From Bacillus sp. SA1-12 (lineage in GTDB: Bacteria; Bacillota; Bacilli; Bacillales; Bacillaceae): a stretch of DNA of 64,000 bases. The notes beneath the pieces were generated by a model, which saw only the letters and a program-made list of their open reading frames with translations, had not been told where the DNA came from and ran no database searches. The position numbers were made by a program, and so were the translations under genes. The stretch is from positions 186,001-250,000 of the forward strand of contig NZ_LATZ01000128.1 of assembly GCF_000981385.1 (NCBI RefSeq), in the 5' to 3' direction. This document shows, in pieces, positions 40,841 to 49,930 of the stretch. Position 1 is the first letter of the stretch. Every line of letters begins with the position of its first letter.

Positions 40841-41722
40841 ATGAGATTTGATGAAGCTTATTCAGGCAATGTATTTATCAAAAGCCACCCGAATTATGAA
40901 GAGAGCGAAGCGGTTATTTACGGTATGCCGATGGACTGGACAGTTAGCTACAGACCAGGCTCACGTTTTGGCCCGGCGCGCATTCGCGAAGTGTCAATCG
41001 GCCTTGAAGAATATAGCCCTTATTTGGACCGCGAACTGGAGGAAGTGAAATATTACGATGCAGGTGATATTCCACTGCCATTTGGCAACCCGCAGCGAAG
41101 CATTGATATGATTGAAGATTATATTGACCAATTGCTCGCAGAAGGAAAATACCCATTAGGGATGGGCGGGGAGCATCTAGTTTCATGGCCAGTGATGAAA
41201 GCAATGTACAAAAAGTATCCGGATCTGGCTATTATCCATATGGATGCCCATACAGATTTGCGTGATGATTATGAAGGTGAGCCGCTTTCACATTCAACAC
41301 CAATTAAAAAAATCGCTGATCATATTGGGCCGACGAATGTATATTCATTTGGAATTCGTTCTGGAATGAAGGAAGAGTTTAAATGGGCAAAAGAGGTGGG
41401 CATGCACATCTCTAAATTTGAGGTGCTTGAGCCATTAAAAGAAGTGCTGCCAAAGCTTGCCGGCCGTCCGGTTTACGTTACAATTGATATTGATGTTCTT
41501 GACCCTGCCCATGCGCCAGGCACGGGCACAGTGGATGCAGGCGGAATTACATCAAAAGAGCTGTTAGCAGCGATTCATGAAATTGCAAAATCTGATGTGC
41601 GTGTGGTAGGGTCTGATTTAGTTGAAGTAGCCCCTATCTACGACAATTCGGAGCAAACAGCGAATACAGCAAGCAAAATTATTCGCGAAATGATTTTAGG
41701 CTGGGTTCAAAAGAAGGGATAA
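40841..41722 (+). CDS. speB: Agmatinase
   Basis: A 293-residue ureohydrolase that makes putrescine and urea from agmatine. The binuclear Mn site is visible in GMGGEHLVSWPV, AIIHMDAHTDLRDDYEGEPLSHSTP (DAHTD) and YVTIDIDVLDPAHAPGTGT (DIDVLDP). SYRPGSRFGPARIREVS near the N-terminus is also typical. Start ATG 40841 has an ideal AAGGAGG; the GTG at 40799 lies inside the hairpin. It follows speE in the same direction as in B. subtilis, giving a putrescine-spermidine unit. Confidence 0.96.
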   Translation: MRFDEAYSGNVFIKSHPNYEESEAVIYGMPMDWTVSYRPGSRFGPARIREVSIGLEEYSPYLDRELEEVKYYDAGDIPLPFGNPQRSIDMIEDYIDQLLAEGKYPLGMGGEHLVSWPVMKAMYKKYPDLAIIHMDAHTDLRDDYEGEPLSHSTPIKKIADHIGPTNVYSFGIRSGMKEEFKWAKEVGMHISKFEVLEPLKEVLPKLAGRPVYVTIDIDVLDPAHAPGTGTVDAGGITSKELLAAIHEIAKSDVRVVGSDLVEVAPIYDNSEQTANTASKIIREMILGWVQKKG

Positions 41723-41743
41723 GCTCTTATAGATAACCAAAAG

Positions 41744-41772
41744 AGAAGTGTTGCTTGCAGCACTTCTTTTTC
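41744..41772 (+). terminator. Terminator after speB
   Basis: AGAAGTGTTG-CTTG-CAGCACTTCT is followed by TTTTTC. Confidence 0.75.
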
Positions 41773-42103
41773 ATTATGTATAAGATAAAAATGGAAGAAA
41801 TAATCTTAAAATTTGTAATCCTAACGTTATATCTGTAATAACTAAAAGGGATTTCAAAAGGCGTCAATAGGAAAATGCTAATAAAAAATTGGTTTAAAAT
41901 CCAGCAAATGGTATTTTTTAGATCGGTGAATAACACCTCCTCACTCTATGAAACCCCCGTTCAATTCTATTAAATAAATAAATTCTGCGAATAGTGTTCA
42001 ATGTCCGTTAAACATCTTGTAAAATCCTTCCTCAAATATTACAAAAAAACACATGTTAAGATAGTTCCGTAGAAAGCAAGTGATGATAGGGAGGATGAAG
42101 AAA

Positions 42104-42835
42104 GTGAAGAAAAAAATGATTTTATCAGTCGTAGCGGGTGCAGCTTTATTAATGGCAAACCCAATCGCAAATAAAGCGGATGCAGCTTCTAACTCTGTTA
42201 ATACGGAATCTAAAGTTTACTATTATCAAGCAGGTAATATAAATCTTGATCAAGTAGATGAATATATTAATAATCTATTAAAAAAATATCAAATTGAACA
42301 ACCAACAGAACAACCTGCAGAAACAGAACAGCCTAAAGAAGAAGCGAACACAGCTGCTCAGCCAGCACCTGAACAACAAGAAGCTGCGCAGCCTGCTGAA
42401 CAGCAGCCAGCTCCAACTCAAACAGAGCAAAAACCAGCAGAGCAAGCTTCATATCAATTAAGTGAATATGAACAACAAGTAGTTGATTTAACAAACCAAG
42501 AACGTGCTAAACAAGGACTTCCTGCACTTAAAGTCGATCTTGAATTAAGCAAGGTAGCACGTGAAAAATCAGCGGACATGCAAAGAAATAACTATTTCTC
42601 TCATACAAGCCCTACGTATGGCTCACCGTTTGATATGATGAAGAAATTTGGCATCACATATAAAGCGGCTGGTGAGAACATCGCAAAAGGACAGCGAACT
42701 CCTCAAGAGGTTGTCAATGCTTGGATGAATAGTGAAGGTCACCGTAAAAATATTTTAAGCTCAAACTACACTCATATTGGTGTCGGCTATGTAGCTGAAG
42801 GGAATTACTGGACTCAGCAGTTTATCGGAAAATAA
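42104..42835 (+). CDS. Secreted CAP/SCP-domain protein (YkwD-like)
   Basis: A 243-residue exported protein. The signal peptide (VKKKMILSVVAGAALLMANPIANKADA) probably ends at ADA-A. It is followed by a Gln/Pro/Glu-rich spacer (about residues 70-125, QPAEQQPAP style) and a C-terminal CAP domain (about 127-243) with LSKVAREKSADMQRNNYFSHTSP, AAGENIAKGQRTPQEVVNAWMNSEGHRKNILS and THIGVGYVAEGNYW. Cys residues are absent, as in Bacillus YkwD. The GTG at 42104 is preferred, 9 bases from GGGAGG; an ATG at 42095 abuts that site. The role is unknown, perhaps at the cell wall or spore. Confidence 0.9.
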   Translation: MKKKMILSVVAGAALLMANPIANKADAASNSVNTESKVYYYQAGNINLDQVDEYINNLLKKYQIEQPTEQPAETEQPKEEANTAAQPAPEQQEAAQPAEQQPAPTQTEQKPAEQASYQLSEYEQQVVDLTNQERAKQGLPALKVDLELSKVAREKSADMQRNNYFSHTSPTYGSPFDMMKKFGITYKAAGENIAKGQRTPQEVVNAWMNSEGHRKNILSSNYTHIGVGYVAEGNYWTQQFIGK

Positions 42836-42851
42836 GAAGTTCGAAATTTGT

Positions 42852-42977
42852 CGAATGCTAGAATAAATGACCAAGTTGCAAGATTATAACAGAAAGTTGC
42901 TAGAATCTTGTCAAAAGCTGCAAAAATAGCGCTTAGAGTTGCAAAATTCTGATTAAAAGTTGCAAAATAATCATGAT
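42852..42977. repeat. Six tandem 21-bp repeats (locus 1)
   Basis: Units centred on (A)AGTTGCAARAT begin at 42852, 42873, 42894, 42915, 42936 and 42957, a strict 21-base period. Typical unit: AAGTTGCAAGATTATAACAG. It lies just after the CAP gene and before its terminator. A close relative is at 60953-61057. Confidence 0.88.
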
Positions 42978-43002
42978 ATGAAATCTTTTTGGTACAAAGA
43001 GA

Positions 43003-43047
43003 AAAGGAAACGGGACTAGAATTACTAGTTGCTGTTTCCTTTTTTTG
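43003..43047 (+). terminator. Terminator downstream of the 21-bp array
   Basis: AAAGGAAAC...ACTAG-AATT-ACTAGT...GTTTCCT is followed by TTTTTT. Confidence 0.75.
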
Positions 43048-43228
43048 TTTAAGCGTAAAGAAAGAATAATAACTTTTTGTACATCTTTTTAATAACTGCT
43101 TCTGAAAGTTTAGCCAATCCTAAATTGAAGGACCCTCTAATTCGGAGGGTCTTATTTGCTAATAGCTGATAGCAATGAGATTGAGCTTTTGTTGAAACAT
43201 AAGAAAGATCGAATTTGTACTTAGTTTT

Positions 43229-43349
43229 GGTGTCTGGCTCCAGCGCCTAGCCCCTCGAGCATAAGTCACTCCGGAATTGAAGACAAAGAGCGTCTTCTAT
43301 TCCGGAGCGTCTTATGCTTGTCGGAGCTGAGCAAGGCGCTTCCGCTTTT
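43229..43349. repeat. ~120-bp palindromic repeat (copy C)
   Basis: GGTGTCTGGCTCCAGCGCC, TAGCCCCTCGAGCATAAG, TCACTCCGGAATTGAAGAC, GTCTTCTATTCCGGAGCG, CTTATGCTTGTCGGAGC and AAGGCGCTTCCGCTTTT. The central arms CTCCGGAATTGAAGAC and GTCTTCTATTCCGGAG form a long near-perfect stem. No gene in this gap. Confidence 0.85.
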
Positions 43350-43429
43350 CTCATTTCCCACTTGCTTTGTTGCAAATGGTTCTTTACAATAGTAAAGTTA
43401 TAGAAGAATGATGGAAAGGGAGTGTCTGC

Positions 43430-43861
43430 ATGTCAGAAAGCACACCTGTTCAAATCCATGTTTTGTCGGAGATCCACAATGAGAACGACAAAGAAAAAGA
43501 TACAATTGAAATCCGTACCAAAGGGGAAATTGTCCTCAAAGGGAAGACCACTTATTTAAGGTATGATGAAGAGCATGAGCTTGGTTTTGTAAAGACGACG
43601 GTTAAAATGGTGCAAGGTGAAGTCACAGTAATGAGGTCTGGTGCGGTGACGATGAAACAGCGTTTTATACAAGGGAAGCCAACCATAACTGATTACTCGA
43701 CTCCTTTTGGAAAGTTGCAGCTTGAAACAAAAACAAAATCTCTGTCGATCGAATCCGATGGATTGGAAGGCAAGCTAGTGATTTTATATGATTTGCAAAT
43801 AGATGAGAAGGAAAAACATGTACATACACTAATGCTGACATACAAGGAGGAACAATCATGA
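43430..43861 (+). CDS. ywiB: YwiB, DUF1934 beta-barrel protein
   Basis: A 143-residue protein of the DUF1934/calycin-like barrel family. TTYLRYDEEHELGFVKTTVKMVQGEVTVMRSGAVTMKQRF is the conserved region, and DYSTPFGKLQLETKT is also typical. AAAGGGAG precedes ATG 43430. It overlaps argS by 4 bases (ATGA) so the two are coupled, as in B. subtilis. Function is unknown. Confidence 0.92.
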   Translation: MSESTPVQIHVLSEIHNENDKEKDTIEIRTKGEIVLKGKTTYLRYDEEHELGFVKTTVKMVQGEVTVMRSGAVTMKQRFIQGKPTITDYSTPFGKLQLETKTKSLSIESDGLEGKLVILYDLQIDEKEKHVHTLMLTYKEEQS

Positions 43862-45528
43862 ATATTGTAGAACAAGTCAAAGAACGTTTAAAGGAAGAGA
43901 TCAAGGCTTCAGTCATTAAAGCAGGACTTGCTGAAGCAGCGCAAGTTCCTGACGTTCTTTTAGAAATCCCAAAAGAAAAAGCACATGGTGATTATTCAAC
44001 CAATATGGCGATGCAGTTAGCGCGTGTGGCAAAAAAGGCACCTCGCATGATCGCAGAAGACATCGTTGCGAATTTTGATAAAGAAAAGGGGTCAATTGAT
44101 AAAATTGAAATCGCCGGCCCTGGCTTTATTAATTTTCATATGAACAATAGCTATTTAACTGATTTAATCTCAACTATTTTACAATCAGGCGAGAGCTATG
44201 GTGAAACAAATATCGGGAACAATGAAAGGGTTCAAGTTGAGTTTGTTTCAGCAAACCCAACTGGGGATCTGCACTTAGGCCATGCACGCGGCGCGGCAGT
44301 AGGGGATTCCTTATGCAATGTGCTAGCGAAAGCAGGCTATGATGTATCACGCGAATACTACATCAATGATGCAGGGAACCAAATTAACAATTTGGCTCGC
44401 TCTGTTGAAGCCCGTTACATGCAAGCATTAGGCAAGGATGCTGAGATGCCCGAGGATGGCTACCATGGCGAGGACATTGTCGGAATCGGTAAAAAGCTTG
44501 CCGAGGAATTTGACGACCGATTTGTTCACGAAGACAGTGATGAGCGTTTAGGCTTTTTTAGAGAATACGGTCTTAAATATGAGATGGATAAACTAAGAGT
44601 CGATTTAGAAGAATTCCGTGTAGCATTTGATGTATGGTATTCAGAAACGTCGCTCTATCATAATGGAAAAATTGATGAGGCACTTGCAGCATTAAGAGAA
44701 AAAGGCCATATTTATGAAGAAGAAGGGGCTACATGGTTCCGTTCCACAACATTTGGCGATGACAAAGACCGTGTTTTAATTAAAAATGACGGTTCTTATA
44801 CGTATCTAACACCAGATATTGCGTATCACAAGGACAAGCTTGACCGCGGCTTCACAAAGCTGATCAATGTATGGGGAGCAGACCATCACGGCTATATCCC
44901 GCGGATGAAGGCAGCGATTGAAGCGCTTGGCTACAGCAAGGAAACACTTGAAGTGGAGATCATTCAGCTTGTTCACCTATACAAAAACGGTGAAAAGATG
45001 AAAATGAGTAAGCGTACTGGTAAAGCAGTCACAATGAGAGATTTAATCGAAGAAGTTGGTCTTGATGCCGTACGTTACTTCTTTGCGATGAGAAGCGCGG
45101 ATACTCATATGGATTTTGACCTTGATCTTGCTGTTTCAAAATCAAATGAGAACCCTGTTTACTATGCACAATATGCCCATGCACGGATTTGCAGCATGCT
45201 TCGCCAAGGAGATGAGCAGGGCTTAACTTATGAAGATAACTTAAAGCTTGATGAGATTACTTCTGAAAAGGAATTTGATTTATTGAAAAAACTTGGAGAA
45301 TTTCCTCAAGCCGTGGCAGAAGCAGCACAAAAGAGGATCCCGCACCGTATCACAAATTATATTTATGATGTTGCATCAGCTCTACACAGCTTTTACAATG
45401 CTGAAAAGGTATTGGATCCAGAAAACACAGAAAAAAGCCGTGCAAGACTCGGTTTAATGAAAGCAACACAAATTACATTGCAAAATGCTCTTACATTGAT
45501 TGGGGTTTCGGCACCTGAAAAAATGTAA
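43858..45528 (+). CDS. argS: Arginyl-tRNA synthetase
   Basis: A 556-residue class I synthetase that charges tRNA-Arg. The HIGH motif is HLGHARG in ANPTGDLHLGHARGAAVGDS (about residues 131-142), and the KMSKS equivalent is KMSKRTGKAV (about residue 381). The N-terminal additional domain (residues 1-115) with EIPKEKAHGDYSTNMAM is normal for ArgRS, and the anticodon-binding helical domain ends the protein. AGGAGG within the ywiB end precedes ATG 43858. No T-box leader was seen. Confidence 0.97.
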   Translation: MNIVEQVKERLKEEIKASVIKAGLAEAAQVPDVLLEIPKEKAHGDYSTNMAMQLARVAKKAPRMIAEDIVANFDKEKGSIDKIEIAGPGFINFHMNNSYLTDLISTILQSGESYGETNIGNNERVQVEFVSANPTGDLHLGHARGAAVGDSLCNVLAKAGYDVSREYYINDAGNQINNLARSVEARYMQALGKDAEMPEDGYHGEDIVGIGKKLAEEFDDRFVHEDSDERLGFFREYGLKYEMDKLRVDLEEFRVAFDVWYSETSLYHNGKIDEALAALREKGHIYEEEGATWFRSTTFGDDKDRVLIKNDGSYTYLTPDIAYHKDKLDRGFTKLINVWGADHHGYIPRMKAAIEALGYSKETLEVEIIQLVHLYKNGEKMKMSKRTGKAVTMRDLIEEVGLDAVRYFFAMRSADTHMDFDLDLAVSKSNENPVYYAQYAHARICSMLRQGDEQGLTYEDNLKLDEITSEKEFDLLKKLGEFPQAVAEAAQKRIPHRITNYIYDVASALHSFYNAEKVLDPENTEKSRARLGLMKATQITLQNALTLIGVSAPEKM

Positions 45529-45537
45529 GTGGAAAAG

Positions 45538-45651
45538 AGGCTGACTCAATTGGGTCCGACCCCTTCGCACCATATGATGGAACTGTCTTCTAGTTTTCGT
45601 TCCTCATAACGTGTTTGGGGGCCATGACCTTTAGTTGAGTCAGCCTTTTTG
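45538..45651 (+). terminator. Terminator after argS with an 85-base loop
   Basis: AGGCTGACTCAA (45538-45549) pairs perfectly with TTGAGTCAGCCT (45635-45646), followed by TTTTT. Such a long loop is unusual and suggests an insertion into an older hairpin. Confidence 0.6.
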
Positions 45652-45670
45652 TACCTGTCTAAGCAAATGT

Positions 45671-45680
45671 GAAACGTTTC
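45671..45680. promoter_or_regulatory. LacI-type palindrome 1
   Basis: GAAACGTTTC is a perfect 10-bp palindrome of the LacI/GalR operator type, 300 bases before the Gfo/Idh gene. Confidence 0.4.
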
Positions 45681-45899
45681 TACTAAAACTAGTTAAGCGC
45701 TATGTGGTTTTCCTGGAATAAAACAATGGAGGACGGAGTTGGACAGTTCTGACGGCTACTTTCTTGGCGAGAGAAGTCTGACAGGGGGCGTTACATTCAA
45801 GATTTCTTTGCTATGTTAAGCAATACTGGCTTTAGTTGCCCTGGTAGGAGGAAATTTAGCTGATGGTGTCGAAAAGCTGTTAATAGCAAATCCGGCAAA

Positions 45900-45914
45900 A
45901 TGCAAACGTTAACA
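45900..45914. promoter_or_regulatory. cre or LacI-type operator before the Gfo/Idh gene
   Basis: ATGCAAACGTTAACA fits WTGNAANCGNWNNCW fully. It could bind CcpA or the LacI-family regulator whose remnant lies downstream at 47088-47210. Confidence 0.55.
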
Positions 45915-45971
45915 TTTTAAGGTAAGTGCTTAATTAAAACGTGAACAAAACGAAAATGGTAGGTGTTTATA

Positions 45972-47021
45972 ATGATAAAAAAGGTAAAAGTAGGGATTGT
46001 CGGTCTTGGCCGATTAGGACGTCAGCATGCGGAAAATCTTGCTTTTCGAATTCCGAACTGCGAGCTTACGGCAGTATGCAGTGTGATTGAGGATGAAATA
46101 AAAGAGGTTCAAGAAAAATGGGGAATCCCATATAGCTATACGAATTATGACGAAATGCTTACAAACCAGGAATTAGATGCGATTTTTATTGCATCACCTT
46201 CAGGTTTTCATTGCGAGCAAATCATCAAAGCGCTTGATGCAGGTTTCCATGTCTTTAGCGAAAAACCGCTTGGACTTTATCTTGAGGAAGCATTACAAGT
46301 TGAAAAAGCGGTTGAAGCACATCAAGATAAGGTGTTTATGCTGGGGTTTATGCGCAGATATGACCGGTCTTATGCCGCTGCGAAGCAAAAAATTGAAAAA
46401 GGGGACATTGGTGATCCGATCTTAATTCGCTGCTATGGTTTGGACCCGGCTAGTCAGATGGACAACTTCTTGAAATTTGCGCGTGCGAATTACAGCGGTG
46501 GACTTTTCTTAGATATGTCGATTCATGACTTGGATTTAGCAAGATGGTATATGGGAACAGAGGCACAGGAGGTTTGGGCAATTGGCGGAGGCTATGCTCG
46601 ACCGGAATTTGAAGAAATTCAAGATGCTGAAACAGGTGCTGCAATGGTTCGGTTTGAAAATAATGGAATAGGCATTTTTGTCGCCGGACGAAATTGCGCC
46701 CATGGCTATCATATTGAAACGGAAATAATCGGTACAAAGGGCAGCATTCGAATTGGTACATTGCCTGAACGCAATCAAATTGTTCTGCTTCAGGAAAATG
46801 GCGCAGTTAAGGAATGTTATGATGGCTTCCTAGAGCGTTTTGAGCAAGCTTATTTAAGTGAAGTGGAAGAGTTTATTAATTGTATTTTAGAAGGACGAAA
46901 GCCGGCGGTTACAGTCCAAGACGGGGTGGAATCAACAAGATTGGGTTATGCCTGTAAAAAATCGTTTGAAACTCGTAAACTAGTAAAATTACAGGATGAT
47001 AAACCGGTAACAATAGAATAA
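45972..47021 (+). CDS. Gfo/Idh/MocA family dehydrogenase (inositol 2-dehydrogenase-like)
   Basis: A 349-residue NAD(P)-dependent sugar or polyol dehydrogenase. The Rossmann motif is VGIVGLGRLGRQHAENL (residues 6-22). FSEKPLG (about residue 97) carries the conserved EKP. The catalytic His/Asp pair lies in FLDMSIHDLDLARWYMG (about residue 176). Length and motifs resemble IolG-type inositol 2-dehydrogenases, but the substrate is not proven. Start ATG 45972 has GGTAGGTG upstream; an in-frame GTG at 45963 overlaps that site. The neighbouring LacI-family remnant and operator-like sites suggest a former sugar- or inositol-responsive unit now reduced to one gene. Confidence 0.85.
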   Translation: MIKKVKVGIVGLGRLGRQHAENLAFRIPNCELTAVCSVIEDEIKEVQEKWGIPYSYTNYDEMLTNQELDAIFIASPSGFHCEQIIKALDAGFHVFSEKPLGLYLEEALQVEKAVEAHQDKVFMLGFMRRYDRSYAAAKQKIEKGDIGDPILIRCYGLDPASQMDNFLKFARANYSGGLFLDMSIHDLDLARWYMGTEAQEVWAIGGGYARPEFEEIQDAETGAAMVRFENNGIGIFVAGRNCAHGYHIETEIIGTKGSIRIGTLPERNQIVLLQENGAVKECYDGFLERFEQAYLSEVEEFINCILEGRKPAVTVQDGVESTRLGYACKKSFETRKLVKLQDDKPVTIE

Positions 47022-47087
47022 GAAAATATCGAGTTTTGACTATGCCTGCTTTTGTACCATCTTAACGGGGAGAAACAGCTAATTTAA

Positions 47088-47210
47088 GTAGAAAAGAAAA
47101 TTGTTGATGTGCTGATAGAAGAAATAAATGCGGGCATATCATCAAAGGAGCGAGTCCTCTATAATCCGGAATTGATTGTTTGCGGTCCTACTGCAAAGAA
47201 AAACTCATAG
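47088..47210 (+). pseudogene. C-terminal remnant of a LacI-family regulator
   Basis: From 47088 the frame reads EKKIVDVLIEEINAG and SSKERVLYNPELIVCG before the stop at 47208. The ending RVLYNPELIVCG matches the common C-terminus of LacI/GalR regulators (R-[VI]-L-x-P-P-E-L-I-V-R). A stop at 47085 cuts off any upstream part and no DNA-binding domain is present. It is followed by a good terminator, so it looks like the tail of a lost gene. Confidence 0.7.
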
Positions 47211-47244
47211 GCTGACGTTGTTTAGCGGTCAGCCGTTTTTTTTT
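47210..47244 (+). terminator. Terminator after the LacI-family remnant
   Basis: GGCTGAC pairs with GTCAGCC, followed by GTTTTTTTTT. Confidence 0.75.
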
Positions 47245-47264
47245 AATAAAGAAAAATGTTGATA

Positions 47265-48221
47265 TCAATACTGAATTGCAGCACCGCCAATTCGTTTTGC
47301 TCCTCTTATTCTTGATAGATCCTCGCAGAGCTTCAGCGCAGCTTTATCCTTTTGTTTTGCCTCAATCATAATATCAACATCCACATTTAATTCCTTCAGT
47401 ACCTTGATGAAAGGCAATAAAAAATCAGGGTCGACATAATCAGCATGACTTCGAAATTCCTTATCCGATTTAGGTGAGGAAACATGAACTTTCGGCTTAA
47501 GACCAACCCAGTTCCAAGTATGAAAGATTTCTGGCAGCAGATTCTCCACAACCTCATCTTCTGTATGATTTGCCATAAAATGATGATAATCAAATAGCAA
47601 GGGAATTCGTTCTTTTTTGCATATCGCTAGTGTTTCTGATACAGTGTAGGTTTTATCATCATTTTCAATGGTCATTCTGTTTTTGAGTGTTGCAGGGAGC
47701 TTTTTAATATTAGCATGAAATCGCTCGGTCGCTGTTTGTTTGTTGCCGTAAGCACCGCCAACATGGATGTTAATAATTGCTTCCTCAGCGATACCCATGG
47801 CGTCCAGCATGTCATAATGGTAAGTCATATCGGTCACGGCATTGTCGGTAATATGCGGCTTATCACTCGTAAACAGTGTAAATTGATTTGGATGGAAGCT
47901 TGTCCGAAGCTTATGCTTTTTGACAAGCTCACCAATTTCTCTAAATACATCCTTAAAAGGTGTTTTGTAATCCCACAGCACCTCAGGATGAGTAGCTAGC
48001 GGAACAATTGACGAAGAAAACCGATATAAAGATATTTCTTGGGCAATATTGTAGTGAATCATCCTTAATGTGTGCTCAAGGTTTTGCTTTGTCACATAAA
48101 GGAGTTGTTCTTTCCTTTCGGATTCAGTAAGCTTCTTCCATCTTGTAAATGTTAAGGCTTTTGCCGGGGAGCAATCCCAAAGAGAAAGAGCATGTGATAC
48201 ATATCCAAACCGTATAATCAT
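47265..48221 (-). CDS. uvsE: UV DNA damage endonuclease (UvsE)
   Basis: A 318-residue TIM-barrel endonuclease that nicks 5' of cyclobutane dimers and 6-4 photoproducts. MIIRFGYVSHALSLWDCSPAKALTF at the start, RFSSSIVPLATHP, FHPNQFTLFTS, INIHVGGAYGNK, MTIENDDKTY and LFDYHHF provide the metal-binding His/Glu/Asp set of the UvdE family. Start ATG 48221 has an ideal AGAGGAGGT; the longer frame upstream adds unrelated residues. It corresponds to B. subtilis YwjD, which acts in spores. It lies beside clsB as in B. subtilis. Confidence 0.95.
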   Translation of the reverse strand: MIIRFGYVSHALSLWDCSPAKALTFTRWKKLTESERKEQLLYVTKQNLEHTLRMIHYNIAQEISLYRFSSSIVPLATHPEVLWDYKTPFKDVFREIGELVKKHKLRTSFHPNQFTLFTSDKPHITDNAVTDMTYHYDMLDAMGIAEEAIINIHVGGAYGNKQTATERFHANIKKLPATLKNRMTIENDDKTYTVSETLAICKKERIPLLFDYHHFMANHTEDEVVENLLPEIFHTWNWVGLKPKVHVSSPKSDKEFRSHADYVDPDFLLPFIKVLKELNVDVDIMIEAKQKDKAALKLCEDLSRIRGAKRIGGAAIQY

Positions 48222-48419
48222 CCAATACCTCCTCTCTAGAATTTGGAAGCGACCTGCTTTGCCCTGATTCATTATATAGAAGGTGTTTTACCTTGAATTT
48301 ATAAATGGTTAGATTTGCAGTGCAAGGCGGTGTAAGTAAGGGACTTCCTGTAGATACCGAAACTATGTATAAAAAGTGTTTTTGCTATGTAAAGCTCATT
48401 GATGATTTAAGCACTATGT

Positions 48420-48500
48420 TGATTGGAGCGAAAGACTCCTGCGGGAGGCAGGGAATATCCTCAGGAGGAGACTCCTGGAGCACCCCTGAAAAGTACCTGC
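48420..48500. repeat. Degenerate 'GGAGCG..GACTCCTGCGGGA' Bacillus-type repeat
   Basis: TTGGAGCGAAAGACTCCTGCGGGAGG and TCCTCAGGAGGAGACTCCTGG resemble a GC-rich palindromic repeat found widely in Bacillaceae spacers. Rated from memory of the pattern only. The 48222-48583 gap shows no other feature. Confidence 0.5.
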
Positions 48501-48583
48501 AGCAAGATCATCAGACAATTTTCAAACTCCAAGCATTTAGTGTCTTGCAACCAGAGTTAAAAGGCAACAAGACACCATTCCCT

Positions 48584-49786
48584 TTATAAAAAATGCGAAA
48601 CAAGGGTCGCAAAAGCTTCCTTGCCTCGTTGTATAAACGGCCGTTTTTGATAGGCCGAATAGGTTAATTGTTCTGAACGATGAAAATCCTCATAAATTTG
48701 TTCTTTTACGCCCTGGATAAACTCTTTATCATAAATCAAGCAGTTCATCTCATCATTTAAGTACAGGCTTCGTTTATCAAAATTAGCTGTTCCAATATCA
48801 CAAAGATGATCATCAATCACAATCACTTTCGAGTGGTAAAAGCCATGGTAATACCGATAAATCTCACAGCCAGCTAAAAGAAGCTTATCAAAGTACGGGA
48901 AAGAGGCCTCCATTACTAATGGATGATCCTGCTTCATCGGCACCATAACCCTTACTTTAATTCCTCTTGCTAACGCAGCAAGCAGCTCATCAAAGATTTC
49001 CTTCCCCGGAATAAAGTAAGGGGAACAAATAATAATTTCCTTTTTTGCATCATTTATAAACGTAATAAAATGCTTAGTTAAGTTTTCTCCATATGTTGAA
49101 ATGAATTTATGGGTGATATTTCCAGAAGGCTGATCAAGAAAATATTGCTGATCCTTTAGAAGATTATCTTCTGTTGCTTCATACCAATCTTTTAAAAACT
49201 GCTCCTGTAAATCCGTTACACCTCTACCAGTAATTTTTAAGTGATAATCCCTCCAGAAACCAAACTTAGAATCTTTGCCGATATATTCCCTTGCGATATT
49301 AAAACCGCCTAAATAGGAGACCTTCCCATCGATGACAGTAATTTTTCGGTGATTTCTCGCCTGGAATGTATAAAAAAGGTACGGAAGCTTAGGTTTATGT
49401 GTGTAGGCAAACATGACGCCATTAGCCTTTAGTTCATTGACTTTTTGTTTTTTTAGCGTAAGACTTCCTACATAATCAAGCAAAAGACGTACTTTAATCC
49501 CTTTGCTGGCCTTTTCGCTTAATAAGGATAGAAACTCCTGACTGATTTCGTCATTCTTAATAATATAAAATAATACATGAATGCTATGTTGGCTGTTTCT
49601 TATTTCATTAAATAAGTCGTTATAGAGACTTTCACCATCTGTAAAAAGTTCAATATTACTTTTCTTAGGGGAATACTGGGTATGTTTTGATTTGGAAAGA
49701 TGATCCTTTCTTCCTAAACGATAATCAATCGTAAACCAGCAAATAATGGCCGCTAAAATGAAGCAGATGAAGATTAACAGGCTCAC
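48584..49786 (-). CDS. clsB: Cardiolipin synthase (ClsB/YwjE-like)
   Basis: A 400-residue phospholipase D-superfamily enzyme joining phosphatidylglycerols into cardiolipin. An N-terminal membrane span (VSLLIFICFILAAIICWF) is followed by two HKD motifs: NHRKITVIDGKVSYLGGFNIA (about residue 155) and YHSKVIVIDDHLCDIGTANFDKRS (about residue 315). One anchor and the short form fit B. subtilis YwjE. The GTG at 49786 is chosen (7 bases from AGGAGG); ATG 49792 abuts the site. Neighbours uvsE and fadF keep B. subtilis order. Confidence 0.94.
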   Translation of the reverse strand: MSLLIFICFILAAIICWFTIDYRLGRKDHLSKSKHTQYSPKKSNIELFTDGESLYNDLFNEIRNSQHSIHVLFYIIKNDEISQEFLSLLSEKASKGIKVRLLLDYVGSLTLKKQKVNELKANGVMFAYTHKPKLPYLFYTFQARNHRKITVIDGKVSYLGGFNIAREYIGKDSKFGFWRDYHLKITGRGVTDLQEQFLKDWYEATEDNLLKDQQYFLDQPSGNITHKFISTYGENLTKHFITFINDAKKEIIICSPYFIPGKEIFDELLAALARGIKVRVMVPMKQDHPLVMEASFPYFDKLLLAGCEIYRYYHGFYHSKVIVIDDHLCDIGTANFDKRSLYLNDEMNCLIYDKEFIQGVKEQIYEDFHRSEQLTYSAYQKRPFIQRGKEAFATLVSHFL

Positions 49787-49930
49787 TTGCATTCCTCCTA
49801 ACAGCAAGAGACTTTATAGTAGTCTTTTCGAAATAGCTAATTTTTATGTATTTTGAACATGTTACTGCATATTTTGAGCCTTAGTGAATACAAATGAAGC
49901 AATCAATTCAATGGGGAGCATGAAAAAGTG

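Noticed and set aside
42852..42977. Coding heptad-repeat protein
   Set aside because: The heptad-like frame has two internal stops here, and at 60953-61057 there is no start codon with a ribosome site, so I treat both arrays as non-coding repeats.
43350..43860. T-box leader for argS
   Set aside because: There is no long structured leader or specifier-like motif. argS is translationally coupled to ywiB instead.
48305..48589. 94-codon plus-strand frame
   Set aside because: It crosses a GC-rich dispersed repeat and overlaps the clsB end, with no ribosome site.
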